From contig OY987266.1 in the NCBI GenBank assembly GCA_963920665.1, positions 4,469,001-4,533,000 on the forward strand: a DNA stretch of 64,000 bases, given 5' to 3'. The stretch comes from Straminergon stramineum (taxonomy: Eukaryota > Streptophyta > Bryopsida > Hypnales > Calliergonaceae). The notes under the pieces are model-generated. The model was given only the letters and a program-made list of their open reading frames with translations, had not been told where the DNA came from and did not search any database. Position 1 is the first letter of the stretch. Each line of letters starts with the position of its first letter. Positions 13,160-25,500 of the stretch are shown here, one piece after another. The translations under genes and the position numbers were made by a program.

Positions 13160-16100
13160 TCATTCTGGAGAAACTAACTGCAGTCCATCACTTTCCTCTA
13201 TGGGAAGACAGCGTCTCAGATAAGGCACGGTGTCCGGAATCTTCTTTCTGTGAAGATTGGCTTCGTGGGGACAATCATACAGCGAGTTAGACGCCTGGTA
13301 GCAGAGGTCCACGGTCTGAGCGCGGACACATGAACCCTCCTTCCTCTTCACTTCCACAAACCAAGGAATGATGGCTCCATAGGCCTGGGCCAAGCCCCCG
13401 AAGGTTGATAAGGGGGTGACGAGAAGCTCGTCCACGAAGCTCAACAACAGGATCTCCACCATCGCCATGTGGTCTTCCGCTCCACTAAACCCTTGCTTTT
13501 CTCGGTGGGTCAGCTGGGTGACCTTCACAGTCTTCCCTTGGTACTCGTACATCCTCAGAAGCTCCTCAGAGAGAGCGGTGTGGAGTGAGGTCACCAGGAC
13601 CCGCGTTCGTTTTCCAGTACGATCGCTTTCAGTTTCTTGCTCACCGACAGGTTTTGGAAGAATGTTATTCTCTGCTACACATTGCTTCACGTGGTCATTC
13701 GCTCTCTTGCTGGCCCCTTGAAAATACACCTTTCGGCCATACAGAAACCGCACCTGTGCAATCACCAAATCGCCAGTTTAATCGTCCTGAACATCTCATA
13801 ATGTATCAGGATTATAAATAATTTCTATTTCAAGACTGCAGCTAGCAAGATGCTTAGTGTATGTCGCTGAATGCTCACGAGCCTGTTTCATGAGGTCTAA
13901 ACCCCTAAAGAACCAAGAAAACCAAATTGGGTATTACGTTTTGTTTTAAGAGATTTTGTTGGTCATATGGGGGGACTTACATTTGTCTCATTTCTTATAT
14001 TTTTACCAATGCATCCAAAACTCTTCGCTGATTCTGATGAATAATAATTTGACCCCGTCTGAATTCTATTATTTTCATAGTATGATAAATCAAATTGGTA
14101 AGATTACAGCATCAACCCCAGGTTAATTGAAATGAGTCCTAGTGGATTGAAATGGAACTCTACTAAGAAAATCGCGAGCACGAACCTGTATGCCGACTCG
14201 GCGATCAGCATCATCAAAGAGCTCTTTATCATGCTGTTTCACTTGCCCCCACACGACATCTCTGGGAAGCATCAAACTCCGCAGCAAGTAGGTGAGAGTG
14301 AGAGATGGGTCGGGAAAAAGAGCCTCCAGTGCAGGTCGAAATGCAGGAACTGCGAACAGCTTCGGAAGAAAGTAGAGACACCCAGTGAAATGCAACCACG
14401 TCGCCTCTGTTAAGAATGCTTGCTCGGTGTTGCAATAAAATCTCTTCACCTCAGGATCAGTGAACTCTAGTTTCACCGCAGAAGTAATTGGTCCAAAAGC
14501 TTCGCCAGCTTTCCTGGCGTCAACACCTATTGGAAACATGAAAGGTAATTGATTAGTCACGTAAAAAGTATTAATTCAAATCAGCTTCTGCAGGTAGAGC
14601 GCTACATGCTCATAGCTTTTCAGGCAGCTGTAAAATCCTAGCCACCTCACTTTTGAATTCCGTTTTCACTTGCCCCTCCTAAAAATGAGTGTATTTGATG
14701 ATTCCATGGAGATCGAGCTATAGACTAACTGCACCTCAACAAACTCAAATCTCTAATCAAATGTGGCATTGAAGTTGCACATCATGAGATACAGAGATTG
14801 GAAGAGGGTCAAACTCAACAAAGCGACACTTGTATGATCGATGAAAAGACACAAGAAAAGAATTCTGTACCCCTTGCAAAGTACGTGCTTGATTTCCAAA
14901 CTGGAGACTCCCAACCAGCCAACCTTCCGAGCATGGTGTTCTCCCAGCCATGGCGTCCAGTAAGAGGAAAGTGCTGATCAAGCACCCAGCATGAGCCCGC
15001 AAAAGGCTCACACATGGTCCGTGGGATATGCGAGTCCAAATTCAGAAGGATGATTCGTTGTGTCAAGATGGCATACAGCATCGCCGATGTCAAGAGCACT
15101 ACCTTGTTGCCAAGGCCAACACCTCTCATTTCCATGATCAAGAATTTGCAGGTGGAGGTTGTAGCTCCGGATAGGTAGTATTCTGTGATGTTCCCGATAG
15201 TGCGCATGCACGCCCGATGCAGAGCAGTGTACTCTTCGAGTACCAAATCCCAATGATGGTTGGGATCCAACAACTTTGCATGCGGCCGGCGCGCATATCG
15301 TGGACCTAGCTCTGTCCGCGCTGCGCAAGGATTGAATCTCCTCCATGCCTTCCTTCGCAATCACAGCAACAGCGCTCAGAAGACGATCAGTATTGAAACA
15401 AGACTCTGCGACCAACTTCCTAGCTTGGCCTTGCGTATGAGCTGGTTTGCAATTGTCATCGATTCCACTTTAGTAGAAGATGTCAAGCATTCAATTCAAG
15501 GAGTCCAACATATAATTCAAAAAGCGAAAGCTGACCACATAACATGCTCCTTCAACCAGGGGAAGTTTGACAAAAATTACTGAATTTCACTCCGACCGTT
15601 CGTCACAGATGAATCACACAGCAATGGGACCTAGAAGAAGAAGAAGAAGAAAAGCAGTGCCATAAGACTGCAAGCAAATTCCTTGAGCTTGCAAATGTGC
15701 ATCTTGGCGAGCGTCACCAATTCCAGGCTGTGAAGTATCAATACAGGTGAGAATACAGGGAGGCCAGCATAAAATTTAAAAGTTCAGGTGACCACAAGAT
15801 TCTCCCTTCAAACATGGACTCTATCACTGCATTCGACTCAGATCGAATCCCGCATCACCGATGTGGCGTACGGCATCGTAATTCAAACTATAGTTCATCT
15901 TCGCCATTACTGCTCAGAACAAAAACCTAAACTCGTACTGCCCAGCTCAGTCCACGAAGCGATAAATCTGCGTCAAAACAATTCTCAAGCCAAGAGCCTG
16001 CGATTGATTGATACCTGAGCATCACGATCGGTGAAGCTGATATTCCGGTCCCGCGAAACTGCGGCGGTGGCGCTCCGAAGGGCGCCAACCAAAGCCTGCA

Positions 16101-16335
16101 CGGGACTTGCACCCACATTGCCCACGAGCGGAATCACAGGCTCCCTCGCAGGAAACCCATTCCAGCTGCGCGACGCGAAAGGATGGAGTCGCGGCAGCGT
16201 GAATGCGGAACAGAAGAAGAGAAGGAATGCAGACACCAGAAGGAAGCGCGGTGCCCAGCGGGCGGTGCCCTTCATGTTCGCTCTGTTGAGCACCATCACC
16301 AAAACAATTTTGAACAGCCGAGTTCTCCCAACCAT
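13160..16335 (-). CDS. Xyloglucan-type fucosyltransferase (GT37 family), possibly frame-disrupted
   Basis: Four exons on the minus strand: 16335-16015, 15415-14871, 14526-14186 and 13753-13160, giving about 599 residues (Arabidopsis FUT1 is about 558). A single N-terminal membrane anchor at about residues 30-46 fits a Golgi type II protein. GT37 landmarks are clear: a GVGLGNKVVLL block in exon 2 (GLGNR-type in FUT1), VGIQ|VR across the exon 3/4 junction, then LVTSLHTALSEELL and STFGGLAQAYG. The family moves fucose from GDP-fucose to xyloglucan or arabinogalactan side chains; the exact acceptor cannot be told. Exons 3 and 4 join in phase. In exon 2, FNTDRLLSA is read in one frame while everything from FNPC onward is in another; the switch falls near 15340. 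This is either a one-base indel (pseudogene or assembly error), or exon 2 really starts at an alternative acceptor near 15348 and the DRLL match is chance. Confidence 0.85.
13890..14115 (+). repeat. Intronic MITE-like insert, copy 3 (fucosyltransferase intron 3)
   Basis: The left end reads AAACCCCTAAAGAACCAAG followed by CCAAATTGGG. The right part contains TATGATAAATCAAATTGG. Both match the inserts in DA1-like introns 1 and 3. It lies wholly inside the intron between exons 3 and 4. Confidence 0.5.
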
Positions 16336-16800
16336 TTTCCATCGATCTGCATCGTTCGATCAACTGAGCACTTCGATCAACACCAGAGGATGTCTACAGT
16401 ATGCCGAAATGAAGCGCCGCATTAGAAATGTTAGGGTAGGAGCACTACTTACTGTTGCAAAACCAATTCCCGAGACGAGAATAAACAAGAACGGTGTGAC
16501 CGTGAAGCTCTGTTTTCGGTGAATAATAATACTGATAGTAGGGAAATTAAATTCATGTTCGGAGACAAGGATTGAAACTTTTTGCAATTAAGGTAGTTGA
16601 TTGTAAGGGGGTTCGACAGATGGGGATTCTCGGGGGGTTCTCGGGGGGTTCTGAAAGGGGGGGAGTTGTTTCGGGTGGGAAGGAGGGGATCCAAAGGAGG
16701 GGGACAGCGGCGGAGGGAGGGTTCGGAAGGAGGGTTTGGAAGGGTCGGGGACTCGGGGTCCAACTGAGGTGGGGGTCTGAGGTGGGGTCCGGCTAGCTCG
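16336..16800 (-). promoter_or_regulatory. 5' flank of the fucosyltransferase with a strong G-rich tract
   Basis: Immediately upstream of the fucosyltransferase start. From 16606 to 16795 the plus strand carries repeated runs of three to seven G (for example two CGGGGGGTTCT units), so the gene's sense strand is C-rich. Such spacing can form G-quadruplexes. No TATA box was found. The role as promoter or leader is inferred from position. Confidence 0.35.
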
Positions 16801-16939
16801 GATCCCTCTGAATTTTTAATTTTTATTAGAGTTTTTTTATTTTAAAAAATATGTTTTAAAAATTAATGAATGAAGTTTTTTTTAAATTCAATTTTTGTAG
16901 TTTGCTTGCATGTCTGATCACAAGTTGGATTTCTATGAA

Positions 16940-17180
16940 ATAGGTTGGGCTTGTAGGGGTTAGGCTTACATAGCTTAGATTTACATAGCTTGGATTTACA
17001 CAATAGATTTACATAGTGTCGACTTATGTAGATTAGATTAGGTTAGGCTTACATAGATTAGACTTACATAGTAGACTTACATAGTGTAAACTTATGTAAA
17101 TTAGACTTACTTACATAGCTTAGACTTAAAAAGATTAGACTTACTTATATAGCTTAGTCATCTTACATTGTCTAGACTAG
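16940..17180. repeat. Degenerate tandem repeat of TTACATAG-type units
   Basis: Words of the form GACTTACATAGATTA recur roughly every 14-30 bases in this stretch, with variants such as TTATGTAAATTAGA. The array is degenerate and non-coding and lies between the divergent fucosyltransferase and acid phosphatase genes. Confidence 0.6.
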
Positions 17181-18339
17181 GTGAGATTTTTTGCAATAAA
17201 TCCAAAAAAGATCTTTTTTTAGAGATGCTAATTTACTAAGTTAAGTGCACGGATTTTGTTTCTTGGCATTCCCACTCATCTCCAAATAGGTTGTGGAGTG
17301 TGAATGAGAGTGTTGTGAAGTGTGAATGCGGTTGTAGTTAAGATTTGGACTTTTGGAAACCATAGTCGACGAGAAGTCATGCCATAGTCTTTGTCCAAAG
17401 AACAAAGCCAACAAATGACGGAAGGGAATAGTTGAAGAATAGGCCACCTACGGCAACTCCTGCCTTTCCATTGACACTGCCATGTTGTTATATTCGGCAT
17501 CTGGGTACGAAGGATCGCCATGAGCTGTTACATGTGAATGTGGAAGCTAAAGTAAGGCGGTGCTCGTCCAGGATTGTCCGGGATTGTCCTGGTAAGCAAC
17601 AGCAACATCATTACAACGATGTCATCATCATGAACCCAAAGCTGCAATCACATTGCAAATTACTCCCCACCGACTCCCGATTGTAATTTATTGCGTTTCT
17701 TCTTCTAGCCAATACTCCCCCCTCGCTCTATTTCCTTCGTCATCTGTTAATTTCGATTTCATGCATTCTCTATTAACACTGTGATTGATTCTCTGGTCAC
17801 TCAATCTGCATCGTGAGGACATGTTTCCAGAGAGCATCTGACAATGAGAGGTACCTAGGGTTTTCTTTCGACTTAGGTCAAATTTTCTGCACTCTTCAAG
17901 ATCTATTTCTCCTACACTGCTCATGGAGGTTGGATCTGTGGCGAAAGAAGAAGCAGATGTTTGCGGAGATTAAATCGAATAGGCTCAAATTAGGTCTCCT
18001 ATTATTTTTTTCTTCAAATTAATTTATTTCTTGACCAGAACATGCGATGTTCGTCACTAATTCTTGGGATAGAATAAATTGGCCTGTCTAAATTAGATTT
18101 GTATTATTCGTCTTCAAAGACAGATCCTTGGCCCTGGAGAGTTAACTACCGCTTTCTTTGTAATCAATGCCATGCGAAACGTTGCTGATGAGAGTTGACG
18201 GGGGATGCAGAATGGAGGGGAGTAGTATTCTCCCCAGCTCTTGCAATTCTTATCCACTTCGGTCAACACGAGTGCAAATGTTGCATCGCGCGTGGTCACG
18301 GACACACTGAGCCCCAATTGTACATTGGGCCGGATTGAA
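17181..18339 (+). promoter_or_regulatory. Upstream region of the acid phosphatase gene
   Basis: Composition becomes more balanced from about 17430. Several pyrimidine-rich stretches precede the start codon at 18340. The open frame of the first exon extends upstream of the ATG without an in-frame stop back to 18241, so a longer N-terminus is possible only if a non-AUG start were used. No reliable TATA box or leader intron could be fixed. Confidence 0.35.
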
Positions 18340-20764
18340 ATGGGGCCTTCAGGCGACATTAACCCTTCTTCAGCTACATCGTCGGCCTCCGACGTGCTAT
18401 CCCCATCCTCCTTCCCGAGCTATGGACTAGAGGATCCATTGGAGGCCCGAAGGTCCCCCAATCCTTCCTCTTTGCGCAGCAGTCGAATGAATTCCAGAGA
18501 TTCCCTCCTTAGCAGCCAGCTCACCTCTTCGTGTAAGCAGCATTGCCATCGTTTTCCTGTCTTCTTTCGATTTCAATTTCCTCTACTTGTATTGCATCCG
18601 GAGAGAGTCAAAAATCTTGGTCTCGCCATCGTCTATTTTGATTTTTGAGTGTCGACAATGTCTACGCTACCCCCTTGATGGAGGCGACATCCAACTCTTC
18701 TAAATGGCACAGATTGGACAAGTTTCTCTGTCATGGTAGGCAATTGTGGTGACTGGATCTCGCATGTGTGAACCCAAGCAGTAATAGCTTTGAAACTTTA
18801 TTGTTGTTCTCTAGAGATTGTTGCATATTAGAAACTGCAGCATCAAGAATTCTTCATACCCATGTATGAAGTATTTCACCTACAAGATTAGGTCATATCT
18901 GTTTCCCTGATTCTGACTACATTACCAGGAAGGGGGATCCAGTATGCTTTGAACTGTTTTTTCAGTCGAATTAAGACTCTTTCAGGAAATTGTAGACTGC
19001 ACCATAAAGAGAATCATCCCCATGATTCGTGGGAAGGTCTACCTATGTCACAATGATCATACTGGGGATTCCATGTGAAGAGGCTTGCATATAATGAGAG
19101 TGACCACCCACCCCTCCCACCTCATGAATCTTAGGTGAAGCTTCTCTTTACGACGTATATGCCTGATTTTACTGAAAACCCTATTTCTGTAGGTGCTATG
19201 ATTTTGTAAGTCAATTCAAGTGAAGTAGTTGGGGGCTACATTTTTGACAAAGGTGACAATATGCCATATCTATCCATAGTAATCTCGATGTAATGTTAGC
19301 TCCAATATTTCTTTTTGTAGCTACCAAATGCGGGCCCACCTACTTGGGGCATGGCTTTATCCGTTTAAAAAACAACTCAGCATCTGTTGTCGTTTTGGAC
19401 TCAGCAGCATTTGGCTTAAGGAACGCGTTCTTCCAAGTAGATGATGTTGGAGTCTACTTCTCAAGGGCAGCAATCACAGTAGCGATTGGCATTGTGGGGA
19501 GCATTGGCATTATTCTTCTGACTCTCGTCGTCACCCTAGCGTTGGGGTTGGGCAAATGCCACAAGCATCTCGGGGTCAATTCCTGCGCAAGTTTCAACCT
19601 CAATTCTGAGATCAACAATCTGCAAGGCTACTTTCTGCCACCAGAATGTTCAAGTTTTGTTGCACGGTATGTAGACTCCGGCCAATACTATGTGGATTTC
19701 GCAGTGGCTGTTGAAGCTGCCAGGCAGTATTTGAACGCACTCCAGATACAACACGATGGACGAGACCTGGTTATATTGGACATTGACGAGACATCCTTGT
19801 CCAACATGCCTTACTATGCTCATCACCATTATGGGTGAATTTCCTTGGGACATAGCCTTTGAAATTAGGCTTACGTTATCATGTTGGGCTGCAATATTTT
19901 CTTCATTGCTTTTCATTGTAAGATTCTTGGAAATAACTTAGCAAGAGACCGTGTTGCTCCTATTCTGACGCTGACACGTTCGATTGATCAGTGTAGAAGC
20001 ATGGAATGAATTGTCGTGGAGAGTATGGGTGAACAATGCAATTGCCCCAGCATTAGATCCAATGTTGTCCCTGTACACAGACCTACGGTCTCAGAATTGG
20101 AGTGTAGCTTTCATCACAGGGAGGTCAGAGTCCATGGGCCCGAAGACCGCCCTGAACCTTCATAATGCTGGGTATAGAGACTGGACGACGCTCATCTTAA
20201 GGTCTGTTCACTCAATCATCTCTTATTGCACATTCACTGTAAATCCCAAGGGGCAAGGGTCTCTCATGTTATGTATAAATCTGATTGGACAGCTTCCACA
20301 TGCAAGTTGTGAACACATGTTAGAGTGCATTTCCAAGCCCATTTAACCCCGGAAGCAGTGTCATCAAAGGAGGGTGAGTGTAGCAACGTCTGGCTTGCAA
20401 AGGGGTCATGGTAATAAGAAATTGCACGGTGAATGACTCCAAGAAGTTAGATTGACTACATCTCTAACTCTAATGAGTAAGAAAAGAGAATTTCAAAGGA
20501 GTTATGTGCATTCTTTCTAATGGATTGCATACCAAATTTCCTCTTCATACCAAGTTAACTCTTAATTAATTCTTTTTCAAATGCAGGATGCCAGAGGAGG
20601 AGAAGTTAACTATTGTTCAGTACAAGTCCATGTACCGAAGAAGGCTAGCAAATGAAGGCTACCGCATAAGAAGCTCATTGGGTGACCAGTGGAGCGATCT
20701 CGAGGGGGGAAGCACCGGGGAACGCACCTTCAAGATGCCTAATCCTATGTACTACATACACTAG
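18340..20764 (+). CDS. HAD superfamily IIIB acid phosphatase (VSP-like) with an N-terminal membrane anchor
   Basis: Exons 18340-18532, 19321-19834, 19992-20201 and 20587-20764 join in phase to 364 residues. Residues 1-65 are Ser-rich and of low complexity. A strong hydrophobic segment at about 114-141 follows. The catalytic domain starts with the Cys and GQYYVD region typical of plant class IIIB enzymes. Motif I is DIDET at 218-222, with the nucleophile and general acid aspartates. Motif II is FITGRSE at 276-282. Motif III lysine is K319 in QYKS, and motif IV is GDQWSDL at 338-344. The C-terminus MPNPMYYIH is the family ending, and all catalytic residues are present. Many relatives are secreted or vacuolar storage-type phosphatases. 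The membrane anchor resembles the Arabidopsis At2g39920 type, from memory of that family. The substrate is unknown. Start choice: first ATG in the open exon. Confidence 0.9.
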
Positions 20765-21838
20765 TGAGTGATCTTTTTTCTATGTGGAGTACAAGACTTG
20801 TCCATTTGAGACATTTAATCGTTGTCTGTATGATATTGGAGCTTTGGGGTGGGTCTCTGGATTTAGATAGTGCACAGATGAGATATTTTGATCAAGTTTA
20901 CTCAAATTACAACTAAAACTTAAATGCAGTTGTATCTGTCATTCACATCACATGAGATTAGCTCAAATCATGGCTTCGTTTTTTCACAGCTAAATGTTCA
21001 CAAGCTAGGTTACCAAACCATGCAAAGCGCATGTGACAAATTGTTTGAGCCTACAATATTGTGTATCGTGGTTAGTTTCTAATTTTTGTACCAAGAATAA
21101 TTTATTCTAGTACCTATGTACCAATGAGTTTGACAATTGCAAAATAATCTACTTTCAGCCACAAGCATTGAGACTAGAATATTCAACTTGAGTATGGTCA
21201 ATTTATATTGTTCTGTTTCTCCCTTGAAGAACATCCAATGAGGTATGTTTTGTTTATCAACTTGCAATCTCTCTGCAAGGGTGGAAATTAGTTCCCTTGT
21301 TCAATGTCATTGACCCTTACTCAACTAATTTTAATCAACTAGACACTGTGTCGTCTACCCTTTGTCAAAATGATTATTTTGGGGGACCAGTTTCATGGGA
21401 CCAAGAAAATTGAAAAATTAGCACACACAATGAACAGTTATTAGCATGTTGGCAAAAATCAATTCAAGCTAGAAATCGTATTCATCATTACAGGAATCAT
21501 TTTTCCTTGCATTCTATTCAGGGACAAACCATAATATCTTCAAAATTTGAATAAAGACACGTCTTTCAGGGGTCTACCGAATCAGATTCTTTGTGACTCC
21601 ATGAAGAGAAACGTCTGTTACCTGTATTAATAATTTAACTCTTTGGACGAATAGGAACTCTCTGGCCAGGTCAATGCCCAGATTGCGAGCAGGTCTTTGC
21701 ATTTTGTTAATTCGCAGTAACTTGATTTGTCTGTAAAGTTGGACACTCAAATATCTGGATTGTGGGCCTGACCTTGGCGTGATGGTGACCAACATCCTGT
21801 ACCCAATTGTCCAAATGCTACCTCATCGTTTTTGTTTG
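20765..21838. other. 3' flank of the acid phosphatase gene, nothing recognised
   Basis: AT-rich sequence after the stop codon. No gene, RNA or clear repeat was recognised. Confidence 0.45.
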
Positions 21839-22520
21839 CTACAGTTGCAAACTAACTAAGGTGGGCACCCCCAAAACACCACTTTTTGCTACTATGCCAA
21901 CACTGGTCAAATTTTCATATTTTCTTGTTTGGCAAGTGAAAGGAGGTTCCAACACACCAAAGAATGCAACATTTGGATGTCGTATGTAAAAGGTACATAT
22001 TGCTTTGGGAGTTGTATACAAAGTAAGGATGGTGGATTTGGGCCAATGGCACAATTGGGGGGCCCTCTTTAGAAATGGTACTTTGCCACATTATTTTGGT
22101 GATGTCTCATTTCAAGCACTTGAGGCTTGGAGTTTCATTGGATGGTGCATGTCGTTCAACAAGCAAATTTCATTAATTAAGGAAGTTGTCCCATGTGTGT
22201 GCGTATTGGGTAGGTGTACTTGAGTTTGCCTAGATGTACAAGGCCACAAGGGTTGTAAGTGGCAATGGAATTTTCAAAGCCAACACAATCCCAAAATAAG
22301 GGCACCTTTTGCACTACACACTTGCACCTACATCCCCCATTCCCCATAATTAAGGTAAGTACAAGTAATTGTGACACTTTAAATGTTGAGTATTTTTCTC
22401 TTAGTAGAATGGTTAGAAATCTAAGTATTCTTGTTAGCAAATCAAAGAAGGTTCTAACACACTATAGAATGCATTATTTGGATATCATGTGCAAAAATTA
22501 GAGGGATTCAAAGTTTTAAT
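21839..22520. repeat. Diverged repeat pair related to 36380-36695
   Basis: The segment around 21918-21995 (with GGAGGTTCCAACACACC, then ATGCAACATTTGGATGTCGT) resembles 22420-22500 in the same orientation and the reverse complement of about 36610-36690. These are old copies of one repeat family. Borders and class are unknown. Confidence 0.4.
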
Positions 22521-25500
22521 TCCTAAAGTTCCATACTCCCATTGTCCCTTCAAGGACAAATGAAAGCTCAAGCAAGCTTCTATAATCTCAATTTTTGGCA
22601 CAATGTTTTTATACTTTTTGTTAAGATAGAAAAAACACATTCAATTTTTAGGAATATAATCTTATTTTAATTAGTACCCTAGAGCAAAAAGTTATGCCAT
22701 GCTAAGCACAAATTTGAACTCACTAGGTAGCAAATTAAATGCACAAAAACTTGAAATTGAAAAATTTGCTTCTCATAGATCATAATTTTGTCTACATGGG
22801 AAGCTTTGATTCACTCCATTTGGATTAGTGATGTGAAAGTTAAGGAACTTCTTGTTTTAGGGGCAATCATAGTATCTTCTTGAAAAAAATAATATATTGG
22901 ATTTATCAAAGATTAGTTTTGAGAAAAGAATGTATTAGATTTTTCAAAGATTCGATGATGGCATGATTGAGTTGCTTGACTTCCCTATGCTTACTATTCA
23001 ATCATTGACCCTCTTGTCATTTTCACTTCTCCAATTGATAAATTTTGGTGAAGCCTAGTTATTTGATAGGGTTCTTTTCACTTCTAGCATGATGCTAATT
23101 TTGTCCAATTTATCATTTGGATTTCTATGTATTATACATTGGTTGTTTTGAATTAGTTGTTGTCAATTTGTCATTGACAAACAATATACTATGTTTGATT
23201 TAGATAGTCGTTAGAGTTTGTGTCAACATTAGGGTTCTAAGGGTTTGGGATATTTTTCTTAGCCTAAAGATGTCAAAGTTTAGTGTTTTTTGTGTGATAT
23301 AGTAATGACTAAATTTTTTATATCATTTTTTTTAGTGAATGTTGTGCATGTTGTCAAATAACTACTCTTATTCTTATCCATTTTTCTATCCCTACAACAA
23401 ACAAATTTCTAAATCTTCTAGTTTTATTTCCTAAGCTAATATGCAACTTTCTAATATTGCTAATTAAGAAATGATTACAAGTAAAGTGATACAATCTTAA
23501 TTGAAATCTTCCATCTTCTTGGCTTGGTTCACATTAAACTATGTTTTATCCATGGGAACTCTTGTTTATCATTTTGCATTCTTAGAATTTGTGCTAGTTA
23601 ATATGACCTAAGTTTGTAGTTTGAATCTTGACTAGTTGTCTTCTCTTCACAACAATTGGTTAGATGATAAGAGGATGTGGAGTATTTTGACCCCTTAGAC
23701 ATAGCCACAAAATATAGAAGAAGTTTGAGACTTCATTTTAATTTCACATATTCCGTATCCATTTTTTTATTTCACAAGTGAACCACCATTCAATGATTGT
23801 GGCATATCACTATAAGGATAGAGGTTGGAAGATAGAAATTGGAAACTTTGGGGTGATAGCAACTTCAAAAGCAAATTTTAGGGTCTTTCCATACGGCCCT
23901 TGTCTTGTCCAACACATTTTTGGGTTTTGGTGTTGTGTTGGATGTCTAATGTTGCTTGTTGTACTAGACAGATGTTGAGTGTATGTAACATCAACATTGA
24001 ATAAGTCCATTTTTAGTAGTTGAGACAATTTGAAATCTCGCTATAATTATGAACCTAATTTTAGAATATAATATGTGTTCATTAAATTGAAACACTTTAT
24101 TAGAATGAGACTTTAATATGTCAAAATTGTAAATGGGGGGTAATTTATTAGATGTTGTGAGGGGTTTACTAGACATCATGTGATGACTGTCTATTGCCTT
24201 ATCGCATTGTCCTAGAGAGCAATTCTACTTGCTAGCATCCTTATTCTAATGATTAGAGTTGTTGACATATTTCAATGGACAAAGACATTCAGTGGTTTGT
24301 AAACGTCAATACTTGTCTAAACTTTCCTTTGTGGTGTTGGATATCAAAAGGTAAATGTTTGATGAGCTCATTTGCTTGAATAGTTTTAGTTCTATTCCCT
24401 AATGGCGTGTTTTATAGGCATGTAAATTTGCTTCAAAAGAGCTTTCTATGATTTTGCATTCATATTTCTTACTAGTTCTAGATTGTGTTCTCCATCATTT
24501 ATAGGTTACAACATCCTTATACAACTTTACTTTATGAAAACTCTACATAAACCATTACATTATCATGCACATACAAATGAACTAAGAGATTTCAGATGAT
24601 TGCAAGAAATACTTGTATTTTTTTGTCTCACATGTTGCGTGAAAATTGGGTTTATTTACAAAACTTCAGGGATTCTACTCAAATTGACAAGAAATTTTTA
24701 CTGAAGCATTACAAAGAAAATGTGGTTCTATGATATCTTGGGATATTTTTCATAAATAAAATGAATGTGGAGTAATACTCTTGAAGGTTTGTCACACTTG
24801 ACATTTTAGGGGTTTCAAACTTTCAATACTTTTGAGGACCTCTTTTTTGGAGTTACAACTTGAAATTTTTATAGCCTTATTTCATGACTCACTCACACTT
24901 TCTGTAGAAGGATTTCAAACAATAGCATTGCAAATGCCTTAGACTCTTGCTAGAAGAGGTCTACTATTTGAGGTGGTTCATAAATGACTACTGAAATCCA
25001 ACAAGTTTTCTTTGTCACATGATTTTCTAGGAAAGTTCAAAACAATCTCCCCCTCCCAAAAAAATAAAAAATAGTAGCCCCATTTTTATTTTTATTTTTT
25101 CAACACTAGACACACCACTTTTGTAGAAATTTGCCAAAATATTACTAGAGTACAATTCTAAGTACTATAATATACTCATTAGTACCTACCAAATATGTTT
25201 TGGAAAAGAGAAAAAGGTGAATTCTATTCATTTCCGTAGACAAATAGAAAACATGCATGCCTAAACACAAAAAATCAAGAAAAAAAGGATGGTCTAAACC
25301 ACTCAAACTCAACAAAAAAAACAGTACCAAGATGTAGTTATAGAACATATAGTACTAATAACTATACATAAAAAAACCCACAACATATAATACAAGTGTT
25401 TCTTGCAATCAACTTTTCTATAAAATTGAAGTTAAATAAGCATTTGGTAATTGATCAAAATGTGCATCAAGTCTTTAAACAACTCAACTCATAGCACCTA

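Noticed and set aside
22530..22560. Second Stowaway-like end (TACTCCCATTGTCCC)
   Set aside because: No matching inverse end was found nearby, so it is not called as an element.
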